From Citrifermentans bemidjiense Bem (GTDB lineage: Bacteria; Desulfobacterota; Desulfuromonadia; Geobacterales; Geobacteraceae), in assembly GCF_000020725.1 (NCBI RefSeq), contig NC_011146.1, positions 310,001 through 374,000 on the forward strand: a DNA stretch of 64,000 bases, written 5' to 3'. This document shows positions 1 to 6,608 of the stretch, piece after piece. Below the pieces are notes generated by a model. It made no database searches and was not told the origin of the DNA. It worked only from the letters and a program-made list of their open reading frames with translations. A program made the translations under genes and the position numbers. Each line of letters begins with the position of its first letter. The first letter of the stretch is position 1.

Positions 1-319
1 ATTCGCGGGCGATGTCGACCGCCTCCTCGACCAGGATGCGCCTCACCTTGAGCCCTTCCGGCCCGGTCTGCGGGGTCACCAGGGTCTTTCCGAACAGCTC
101 CTTGGCGAGGTCCTGGGCCTGTTCGGGGTGGTGCACCAGCTTGACCCCGCCGGCCTTCCCGCGTCCGCCGGCGTAGATCTGGGCCTTGACCACGCAGCGC
201 CCGCCCATCTCCTTCGCGGCGCGCTCGACTTGGTCCGCGGTCAGGGCCACACGCCCGCGGGGCACCGGGATCCCGAATGTGCTCAGTATTTCCTTCGCCT
301 GATATTCATGGATGTTCAT
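1..319 (-). CDS. sucC: Succinyl-CoA synthetase beta subunit, 5' part only
   Basis: Beta subunit of ADP-forming succinate-CoA ligase, which with SucD interconverts succinyl-CoA and succinate with nucleotide phosphorylation in the TCA cycle. Only the first 106 codons are present; the gene leaves the window at its left edge. The visible N-terminus [12 protein letters not shown] is the hallmark opening of SucC and is followed by the ATP-grasp stretch [16 protein letters not shown] at about residues 43-58. Two ATG codons are adjacent (at 322 and 319); an AGGAG lies 6 nt before the second and only 3 nt before the first, so 319 is preferred. sucD would be expected downstream, outside the window. Family assignment is firm despite truncation. 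Confidence 0.95.
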   Translation of the reverse strand, partial: MNIHEYQAKEILSTFGIPVPRGRVALTADQVERAAKEMGGRCVVKAQIYAGGRGKAGGVKLVHHPEQAQDLAKELFGKTLVTPQTGPEGLKVRRILVEEAVDIARE

Positions 320-594
320 CATGATCTCCTGTCCTGCAGCTTGTGGTTCGGTTGCGGACCGGACGGCGCCGCACGTTATTGTTCTACCAGCCTTTTCTAA
401 GAAAAAAAGTGGCGCAGCCTTTTAATTTTATCCCGGACTGGCAGACAGGGCAGGGGAGGTCGCGTAAGGTCTTGGAATAGGAGTGAAAAACTAGAAGCTG
501 GTAGGGGGAGTGACAAGGGGGGAGCAACCGCTCTTCCCATTAGAGCAAAAGAGTGGCAGTAAAAAGCTCATCTGTGATTCCGGTAAACTCAGAG

Positions 595-642
595 TCCCCT
601 CCCCCCCTGCGGGGGAGGGACAGGGTGGGGGGGAAGGTGCCG
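595..642. repeat. G-rich palindromic dispersed repeat, copy a
   Basis: C-run, short spacer, G-run, then a purine-rich tail ending AAGGTGCC. The same architecture recurs at 4790-4892, 11770-11820, 21952-22076, 27902-27940, 32632-32724 and 48343-48374. Function unknown; a strong hairpin is expected in RNA or single-stranded DNA. Confidence 0.65.
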
Positions 643-680
643 TCAAAGGGGGGCGTCTACGGGAAAGGGACCGGATCGCA

Positions 681-710
681 GGGGGACAGGCACCTTCGGA
701 GCCAGTCCCC
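681..710. repeat. REP-like hairpin, GGGGACAGGCACC type
   Basis: GGGGAC at the left arm pairs with GTCCCC at the right arm, with an inner GGC/GCC pair separated by an A-A mismatch. The same sequence appears inverted at 23799-23828 and direct at 61262-61292. It resembles elements mobilised in trans by REP-associated tyrosine transposases, but no such gene is in the window. Confidence 0.7.
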
Positions 711-734
711 TAGGTCGCGCCTTCATCAGCCCCC

Positions 735-1055
735 CTACTCCGTCTGGATATTGCGGCGAACCTTGGTTTTCTCCGGCCCCCGGGTGCACTCCAACTCGAC
801 CTCCGAGATTCTCCTGAAACTCCCTCCCGGGTTTTTCCTGGCTGCCCGCACCTGCCGCTCCAGTGCAATTTTCCGGCACTGCTCCAGTACGGCCCCAATA
901 TCGGCACCGGCGATGCCGCTGACCTCGAACCGGTGCTTTCGGGCCACTATCCCTTCCCCTTGGGTGCTGACGATGTTCCCCTGGCAGACCAGCTCTTCGG
1001 CCTGAGCGGCCCCGGCCGTAAGGAGGAGTATCGCTATCGGTAATATCTTGGTCAT
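735..1055 (-). CDS. Small exported protein of unknown function
   Basis: About 106 residues with a clear signal peptide (MTKILPIAILLLTAGAAQA) and a short mature part containing three cysteines. I do not recognise the family. An upstream in-frame GTG at 1082 would overlap the preceding gene by four bases, but the ATG at 1055 has AGGAG at a good distance and starts a proper signal peptide, so it is preferred. The gene follows the DUF4124 protein closely on the same strand and is probably cotranscribed with it. A periplasmic location is inferred from the signal only. Confidence 0.7.
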   Translation of the reverse strand: MTKILPIAILLLTAGAAQAEELVCQGNIVSTQGEGIVARKHRFEVSGIAGADIGAVLEQCRKIALERQVRAARKNPGGSFRRISEVELECTRGPEKTKVRRNIQTE

Positions 1056-1078
1056 CTGAGCTCCTTTATCCTGCTGGG

Positions 1079-1537
1079 TCACTCTTCCAGGGTGCGGCGA
1101 TGCCTCCTGAGAGCCCTCTGGTCTCCCCCTGCCGACCGCTGCTGCCGTTCCGCGGAAACGGAGCGGGAAGGTGCCGCCGGTACCGGCGCTACGGCGGCCG
1201 CCGGAGCAGGAGCTGCGATGGGCGCGGCCGCGGGCGCTATGGGCTGAGGCTGAGGGACCTGCGCCGACTGCACTAACTGAGGTGCCTGTGGCGGGGAGGA
1301 CGCTGCGCCGCCCGGCGCTGTCGGTGCCGTCGGCGTGCCCGGGCTGGCGAGGGCTGGTCCCCCCTTTTTGCCGGTCGCAACGTCGAGCACCCGCGCTCTT
1401 TTGAGGTACCGGGCCGGGATCTCGTGGAGGCTGTTGGTATAGAAGGTGGTTCCCTTTGAGTCCTTCCAGGTGTACATCTCCGCCGCGGCGGCGGACGCAG
1501 TCAGGGCGAAAGCCAGCAGCATCACGAGTGTCTTCAT
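1079..1537 (-). CDS. DUF4124-domain exported protein
   Basis: 152 residues. A signal peptide (about 1-19) is followed by the DUF4124 signature, seen here as MYTWKDSKGTTFYTNSLHEIP at about residues 21-41. DUF4124 is a small beta-rich domain found in periplasmic proteins of many Gram-negative bacteria; its biochemical role is unknown. The rest is a long Pro/Ala-rich low-complexity region and a basic tail (RRHRRTLEE), so the C-terminal half is probably unstructured or wall-spanning. The ATG has GGAGG six bases upstream. The small exported protein at 735-1055 lies immediately downstream and is likely in the same transcript. Confidence 0.75.
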   Translation of the reverse strand: MKTLVMLLAFALTASAAAAEMYTWKDSKGTTFYTNSLHEIPARYLKRARVLDVATGKKGGPALASPGTPTAPTAPGGAASSPPQAPQLVQSAQVPQPQPIAPAAAPIAAPAPAAAVAPVPAAPSRSVSAERQQRSAGGDQRALRRHRRTLEE

Positions 1538-1746
1538 TGTTCCTCCAGGGCCTGCAATCTGAACCTGGTTATTATTGAGGATAACCGGCGTCCGTTCAAC
1601 CTAAAAATAGACCTAAAAGGTATCGGCAATATCCAGCAATGCCTTAGCTCCATCTCAGTGCAACTGTCATGAATAATTAACCCCATTGTGATATCCTAAG
1701 GGCTATGAGAAAAGGGGCAACGAAGAGCCTATAGGAGAAAAAAGCC

Positions 1747-2289
1747 ATGAGGAAAGCAACATTTTTTGCAGGATTGCTGACAGTTTTAGTGGCGTCAGTT
1801 CTGGTTGTTCTTGAATCTGGTAAAGATTCGGCAATAGTTAACGCTGCTTCGCGGATCAAGGTCTTTTCAGCCGAGAAGGGGACCTATGTCATGAGCGACG
1901 AAATAGTGAAAAGCAAAGATGAGTGGAAGAAAATACTGACTCCGGAACAGTACCATGTACTGAGGGAGAAGGGGACCGAGCGCGCTTTCTCAGGTAAATA
2001 CGCGACCAGCCATGAGCATGGCATCTACCGTTGCGCGGGATGCGGCCTCGACCTCTTCCGGTCCGAGGACAAGTTCGAATCCGGTACCGGATGGCCCAGC
2101 TTTACCGCGCCGATAGCCAAGGAGAACGTCAAGACCGAGGTGGACCGCAGCCTGTTCAGCACGCGCACCGAGATCCTTTGCCGCCGTTGCGGCGGACACC
2201 TGGGGCACGTCTTCAACGATGGGCCTAAACCGACCGGGCTTCGCTACTGCATGAACTCGGCGGCGCTGCAGTTTGTGGCCACGAAGTAG
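1747..2289 (+). CDS. msrB: Peptide-methionine (R)-S-oxide reductase, exported
   Basis: Reduces the R epimer of methionine sulfoxide in oxidised proteins. The MsrB fold is recognisable from GTGWPSF and the catalytic [11 protein letters not shown] near the C-terminus (Cys168), with the two zinc-binding pairs C96xxC99 and C145xxC148. An N-terminal hydrophobic segment (about 5-21) precedes a linker and the catalytic domain starting near residue 55, so the enzyme is probably exported or membrane-anchored and acts on envelope proteins. RBS AGGAG lies 11 bases before the ATG. The MsrA gene follows at 2382 and also has a signal peptide, giving a complete repair pair for both epimers. Confidence 0.93.
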   Translation: MRKATFFAGLLTVLVASVLVVLESGKDSAIVNAASRIKVFSAEKGTYVMSDEIVKSKDEWKKILTPEQYHVLREKGTERAFSGKYATSHEHGIYRCAGCGLDLFRSEDKFESGTGWPSFTAPIAKENVKTEVDRSLFSTRTEILCRRCGGHLGHVFNDGPKPTGLRYCMNSAALQFVATK

Positions 2290-2381
2290 CTGCGGCTCCC
2301 CAGCCCACCTGCCGCGCCGGAAGGAATCCGATGCCGGGGGGGGGCAGGAGCTACGGCGGGGTCTGGCAGAGGAGAAGAGTG

Positions 2382-3017
2382 ATGAAACGTATTCGATTCG
2401 CAATTCTTACCCTAACTGCGCTTTTCTGCGCGGCGGGACCAACCCTGGCAGCAAGCGCCACGGCGCCTGGGGGCAAGGGTACCCAGTCCGCCGGGCACCT
2501 GGAGAAGGCGACCTTTGCCGGGGGGTGCTTCTGGTGCATGGAGCACCCCTTTGACGAGCTGCCCGGTGTCGTCTCCGTCACCTCAGGCTATACCGGCGGC
2601 CATAAGATAAACCCCACTTACGAGGAGGTCTCCTCCGGGACCACCGGGCATGCAGAATCAATCCAGGTGGTGTACGACCCGGCGAAGATAGGTTACGACA
2701 AGCTCCTCGACGTCTTCTGGCACAACATCGACCCGCTGGCCAAGGACCGGCAGTTCTGCGACAGCGGCGAGCAGTACCGGAGTGCCATTTTTTACCATAA
2801 CGAGGAGCAGCAACGCCTGGCCCTCCAGTCCAAGAAGGCGCTGGAGTCAAGCAAGAGGTTCAAAGAACCCATCGCCACCCAGATCGTGGCGGCGGGGGTG
2901 TTCTACCCCGCCGAGGAGTACCATCAGCACTACTACAAGAAGAACCCGATCCGCTACTTCTACTACCGCTCGAGCTGCGGGCGCGACCGGCGGCTGAAGG
3001 AGCTGTGGGGGCGTTAA
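2382..3017 (+). CDS. msrA: Peptide-methionine (S)-S-oxide reductase, exported
   Basis: Reduces the S epimer of methionine sulfoxide. The catalytic motif GGCFWCMEHPF has the nucleophilic Cys at about residue 49, followed by GVVSVTSGYTGG and the EEYHQHYYKKNP segment typical of MsrA. A late cysteine (SSCGRD) could serve as resolving residue. The first 22 or so residues (MKRIRFAILTLTALFC) form a signal peptide, so this is a periplasmic MsrA, matching the exported MsrB just upstream. The ATG at 2382 is preceded by GGAGAAG; an upstream in-frame ATG at 2331 would place a charged segment before the signal peptide and is rejected. polX starts 12 bases after the stop. Confidence 0.93.
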   Translation: MKRIRFAILTLTALFCAAGPTLAASATAPGGKGTQSAGHLEKATFAGGCFWCMEHPFDELPGVVSVTSGYTGGHKINPTYEEVSSGTTGHAESIQVVYDPAKIGYDKLLDVFWHNIDPLAKDRQFCDSGEQYRSAIFYHNEEQQRLALQSKKALESSKRFKEPIATQIVAAGVFYPAEEYHQHYYKKNPIRYFYYRSSCGRDRRLKELWGR

Positions 3018-3028
3018 CGAGAGAGGCT

Positions 3029-4765
3029 ATGAAAAACAGGGAAATCGCACGGATCTTTGCCGAGATCGCCGACATCCTGGAGATCAAGGAAGGGAACGTC
3101 TTCAAGATAAGGGCCTACCGGCGCGCGGCGCTCAACCTGGACGGCTTCAGCAGGGACCTGGCGCAGCTCTCCCACAAGGAACTCCTGGAGATTCCGGGGG
3201 TGGGGGCTGACCTTGCCGGGAGGATAGAGGAATACCTCCAGACCGGCACCATGGCTGCCTACGAGGAGTTGAAACAGGAGGTCCCCGCCGGCGTCTTCGC
3301 GCTATTGGCCATCCCGGACCTGGGCCCTAAGACGGCGAAGGCGATCTACGACGCCCTGCAGATAGCGAGCATCGAGGAGCTGGAAAAGGCCGCACTCGAA
3401 CACAAGCTGATCGGCATCAAGGGGATTAAGCAGAAGACGGAGGAGAACATCCTCAAGGGGATAGCGGCGGTGAAGCGCGGGCGCGAGCGCCAGCCGCTGG
3501 GGCGCATGCTCCCTGCGGCGCAGGACCTGGTGGAGGCGCTCAAAGAGCGGGCTCCGGTGGAGCGGATCGAGGTCGCCGGAAGCATCCGGAGGCGCAGGGA
3601 CAGCATCAAGGACATCGACATTGTCGCCACCTCGCCCGATCCGGCCGCCGTCATGGCGGCTTTTGTCGATTTGCCCCAGGTGCACGACGTTATCATGCGC
3701 GGCCCGACCCGTGCCAGCGTCACTATTCGCGAGGGGGTGCAGGTGGACCTGCGCGTGGTGGATCCTGCCTCCTATGGCGCCGCCCTTGCCTACCTCACCG
3801 GCAGCCAGGCCCACAACGTGCGCTTGCGCGAGATGGCCCAGAAACGGGGGCTGAAGATCAACGAATACGGGATCTTCCGTGAGGAGGACAACCAGCGCCT
3901 GGGGGGCGTGGACGAGGAAGACGTCTACCGCCTGCTGGACCTGGCCTTTGTCCCCCCGGTGCTGCGTGAGGACCGCGGCGAGATCGAAGCGGCCCTTTTG
4001 GGGAAGCTGCCGCAGCTGGTGACCCAGGCCGATATCAGGGGGGATCTGCACGTCCACTCCAGGTGGAGCGACGGCGCCCACGGCATCGCCGAGCTGGTGG
4101 AGGCGGCAAGGGAACGAGGCCTGTCCTACATCGCGGTAACCGATCATTCGCAGGGGCTAGGAGTGGCCCGCGGTCTTACGGTGGAGCGGCTTCGGGAACA
4201 GGCCGCGGAGATAAAGGAATTGAACCGGGAGCTCAAGGGATTCCGGGTCCTGCACGGCACCGAGATGGACATCCTGGGGGATGGAGCGCTCGATTTTCCC
4301 GACGAGGTGCTGAAGGGTCTCGACATAGTAGTCGCCTCCATCCACTCCGGGTTCAACAACTCGAAGGAAGTCATGACCTCGCGCATAGTGGCCGCCATGC
4401 GTAACCCCTACATCTCGATCATCGGGCATCCGACCGGGCGCATCCTAGGAGAGAGGGAAGGGTACCAGATCGACATGGACGAGGTGCTGCGGGTAGCCAA
4501 GGAGACCGGGACGGCGCTGGAGATAAACGCCTACCCGATGCGGCTGGACCTGGAGGATAAGCACGTGCGCCGCGCCAAGGAGCTGGGCATCATGATAGCC
4601 GTCAACACCGACACCCATGCCAAGCTGCAATTCGATTTTCTCCCCTACGGGATCTCGGTCGCCCAGCGCGGCTGGCTCGAACCTGCGGACGTGCTGAACA
4701 CGCTGGATCCCGACCAGCTGCTGAAGAAGCTCAGAGAGAAAAGGAAGAGGATGGCTCGAAAATAA
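3029..4765 (+). CDS. polX: DNA polymerase X with PHP exonuclease domain
   Basis: Family X DNA polymerase/3'-5' exonuclease thought to act in gap-filling base-excision repair. About 578 residues, usual for bacterial PolX. Order: N-terminal 8-kDa-like and helix-hairpin-helix region (to about 140; LLEIPGVGADLAGRI and AIPDLGPKTAKAIY are HhH motifs), polymerase palm with GSIRRRRDSIKDIDIVATS (catalytic Asp pair near 195) and QVDLRVVD (third Asp near 238), then the PHP phosphoesterase beginning DLHVHSRWSDG near 339 and continuing through ITDHSQG, HGTEMDI and NTDTHA metal-ligand motifs. The ATG at 3029 has GAGAGG upstream; an upstream GTG overlapping msrA is less likely. Confidence 0.93.
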   Translation: MKNREIARIFAEIADILEIKEGNVFKIRAYRRAALNLDGFSRDLAQLSHKELLEIPGVGADLAGRIEEYLQTGTMAAYEELKQEVPAGVFALLAIPDLGPKTAKAIYDALQIASIEELEKAALEHKLIGIKGIKQKTEENILKGIAAVKRGRERQPLGRMLPAAQDLVEALKERAPVERIEVAGSIRRRRDSIKDIDIVATSPDPAAVMAAFVDLPQVHDVIMRGPTRASVTIREGVQVDLRVVDPASYGAALAYLTGSQAHNVRLREMAQKRGLKINEYGIFREEDNQRLGGVDEEDVYRLLDLAFVPPVLREDRGEIEAALLGKLPQLVTQADIRGDLHVHSRWSDGAHGIAELVEAARERGLSYIAVTDHSQGLGVARGLTVERLREQAAEIKELNRELKGFRVLHGTEMDILGDGALDFPDEVLKGLDIVVASIHSGFNNSKEVMTSRIVAAMRNPYISIIGHPTGRILGEREGYQIDMDEVLRVAKETGTALEINAYPMRLDLEDKHVRRAKELGIMIAVNTDTHAKLQFDFLPYGISVAQRGWLEPADVLNTLDPDQLLKKLREKRKRMARK

Positions 4766-4789
4766 AGGTCATCGGGAAACGTCGCTCTA

Positions 4790-4928
4790 GGTCCCCCCTC
4801 CCCCGGTGGGAGGGGGTTAGGGGGTGGGGGTAGGTGCCACCTTTTGAGCTGCTGCCAAGTTCACCCACCCCCCTGGGGGAGAGCTGGAAACTGCTTGTGC
4901 AATACCTAACCGGACAACGCTGTGGACA
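4790..4928. repeat. G-rich palindromic repeats with TAACCGGACAAC motif
   Basis: Two C-run/G-run palindromes (4790-4835 and 4862-4892), separated by a GTGCCACCTT stretch, are followed by TAACCGGACAACGCTG (4907-4922) and a G-run. The same 16-mer with one change follows the G-rich palindrome at 48343-48404, so palindrome plus motif behave as one composite element. It lies between polX and the EVE gene. Confidence 0.6.
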
Positions 4929-4978
4929 GGGGGGATTTTGCCTCGGCAGTGTACGAACCAAGAAAGGTGAACAAGACC

Positions 4979-5443
4979 ATGCCCAACTATTGGCTATTCA
5001 AATCCGAGCCCTCCAGTTTCTCGCTGGAGGACCTGAAACACCGACCCAACGCGACCGAGCATTGGGATGGGGTGCGCAACTACCAGGCACGCAACTTCCT
5101 GCGCGATGAGGTGCAGGTAGGCGACCAGGTGCTTTTCTATCACAGCAACATAGCCGAGCCGGCGGTGGTGGGGATCGCCGAGGTAGTAAGGGCGGGGTAT
5201 CCCGACTTCACCGCCTTCGACCCCGAGAGCAATTACTTCGACCCGAAGAGCAACCCGGAAAAGCCCGCCTGGTTCATGGTGGACGTGAAATTCGTTCGCG
5301 AACTGCCGCGCCCGGTCACCTTGTCCGAACTGAAAACGGTGCCGGAGCTCTCCGGCATGGCGCTCCTGAACCGGAGCCGCCTCTCCATCCAACCGGTCCG
5401 CAAGGAAGAATGGGACCTGATACTTAAGCTGGCCGCAGTATAG
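4979..5443 (+). CDS. EVE domain-containing protein
   Basis: 154 residues that form a single EVE domain, a PUA-like fold. The opening NYWLFKSEPSSFSLEDL, WDGVRNYQARNFLRD and the KEEWDLIL ending are typical. EVE proteins are thought to bind modified bases in nucleic acids, often 5-methylcytosine derivatives; no catalytic activity is expected. The ATG at 4979 is chosen because the domain begins immediately there; an upstream in-frame ATG (4922) adds unrelated residues encoded by the intergenic repeat. A weak AAAGGTG lies upstream. corA follows 31 bases downstream on the same strand. No restriction or modification gene is adjacent, so a housekeeping role is more likely than defence. Confidence 0.88.
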   Translation: MPNYWLFKSEPSSFSLEDLKHRPNATEHWDGVRNYQARNFLRDEVQVGDQVLFYHSNIAEPAVVGIAEVVRAGYPDFTAFDPESNYFDPKSNPEKPAWFMVDVKFVRELPRPVTLSELKTVPELSGMALLNRSRLSIQPVRKEEWDLILKLAAV

Positions 5444-5474
5444 CTGTGATCGCGGCAACCTGACCGAGGAACTC

Positions 5475-6536
5475 ATGTCTATAAGGAAGCGTTCGAAGAA
5501 AGCGGGACTTGCCCCCGGAACCCTGATCCACATGGGGCGCGCCAAGACCGGCGCCACCAGGATCGACCTGGTCGAATACGACGAGTCGCACCTGGAGGCG
5601 CGGTCGGTCGAGTCGATCGAGCAATGCCTGGTGAAGAAGCCGCTCCCCACGGTGACCTGGGTCAACGTGGACGGGCTGGCAGACCTTGAGGTGCTGCGGC
5701 ATTTCGGCAGTTGCTACGGCATCCATCCCTTGGTGCTGGAGGACATCCTTGCCACCGACCAAAGGCCGAAAGCCGCGGACTACGGGGAATACCTGTACGT
5801 GGTTCTCAAGATGATCACGCTGGATGGTGAGAGCGGCGAGTTGAAGTCGGAACAGGTGAGCCTGGTCCTGGGGCAAAACTACCTCGTCTCGTTCCAGGAG
5901 GGGCTTGAGGGTGATGTCTTCGAGCAGGTGAGAAGCCGGCTCAACAACGAGAAGGCGCGGCTGCGCGCAATGGGTCCCGACTTCCTGCTGCACGCGCTTC
6001 TCGACGTCATCGTGGACCACTACTTCCTGGTGCTGGAGGAGATATCGGACCGCATCGAGGACATCGAGGACGAGCTGATCGACAACCCGACCACCGCGAC
6101 GGTCCAGGCCATCTACCGCCTGAAGCGGCAGTTGCTGTTCCTGCACAAGGCGTTCTGGCCGCTGCGCGAAGCGGTGAGCAGCCTGCAGCGGCGCGACTCC
6201 CAGCTGATCCGGGACACCACCGTCATCTACCTGAGGGATCTGTACGACCACACCGTGCAGGTCCTGGATACTCTGGAGACCCTGCGCGAGATGCTTTCGG
6301 GGATGCTGGACATCTACCTTTCCAGCGTTTCCAACCGTCTCAACGAAGTCATGAAGGTATTGACCATCATCGCCACCATCTTCATGCCCCTCTCCTTCAT
6401 CGTCGGGCTGTACGGCATGAACTTCAAATACATGCCCGAGCTGGAATGGCATTACGGCTACTATATGGTGCTGTTCCTTTCCGCCCTCATCGGTGGGGGA
6501 ATGCTGGTCTATTTCAAAAAGAGACGGTGGATCTAG
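5475..6536 (+). CDS. corA: CorA-family magnesium/cobalt transporter
   Basis: 353 residues. A large cytoplasmic N-terminal domain (VTWVNVDGLADLEVL, HPLVLEDILATDQRPK) is followed by a long helix and two C-terminal membrane segments; the first ends in the signature YGMNF (about residues 311-315) that lines the pore entrance of the CorA pentamer. The family carries divalent cations, mainly Mg2+, and sometimes Co2+ or Ni2+. The C-terminus KKRRWI is the usual basic tail. GAGGA lies five bases before the ATG. The gene converges with pepN, with a hairpin between them. Confidence 0.93.
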   Translation: MSIRKRSKKAGLAPGTLIHMGRAKTGATRIDLVEYDESHLEARSVESIEQCLVKKPLPTVTWVNVDGLADLEVLRHFGSCYGIHPLVLEDILATDQRPKAADYGEYLYVVLKMITLDGESGELKSEQVSLVLGQNYLVSFQEGLEGDVFEQVRSRLNNEKARLRAMGPDFLLHALLDVIVDHYFLVLEEISDRIEDIEDELIDNPTTATVQAIYRLKRQLLFLHKAFWPLREAVSSLQRRDSQLIRDTTVIYLRDLYDHTVQVLDTLETLREMLSGMLDIYLSSVSNRLNEVMKVLTIIATIFMPLSFIVGLYGMNFKYMPELEWHYGYYMVLFLSALIGGGMLVYFKKRRWI

Positions 6537-6553
6537 GAACGCTCTCCACAAAA

Positions 6554-6589
6554 GCAAAGAGGACCGGGGAAATCTCCGGCCCTCTTTGC
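6554..6589 (-). terminator. Hairpin between corA and pepN, terminator for pepN
   Basis: GCAAAGAGG at 6554-6562 pairs with CCTCTTTGC at 6581-6589, with further inner GC pairing. On the minus strand the stem is followed by CTTTTG, fitting a Rho-independent terminator for pepN; on the plus strand no T-run follows, though the stem could still protect the corA end. Confidence 0.7.
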
Positions 6590-6608
6590 GTCTGCGATGT
6601 AACCCTAT

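Larger units (their letters stand above)
320..734. other. Intergenic region with two repeat elements
   Basis: This 415-base gap lies between the start of sucC and the end of the small gene at 735-1055. The part nearest sucC (about 390-450) is AT-rich and is the likely place for the sucC promoter, although no convincing -35/-10 pair was identified. The rest holds a G-rich palindromic repeat (595-642) and a REP-like hairpin (681-710), both annotated separately. Short open frames here show no recognisable protein. Confidence 0.6.

Noticed and set aside
510-713. Possible small gene upstream of sucC
   Set aside because: It is formed by the G-rich repeat and REP hairpin and shows no conserved protein sequence.
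3302-4147. Long open frame antisense to polX
   Set aside because: Shadow of a high-GC coding region; the sense frame has full PolX motifs.
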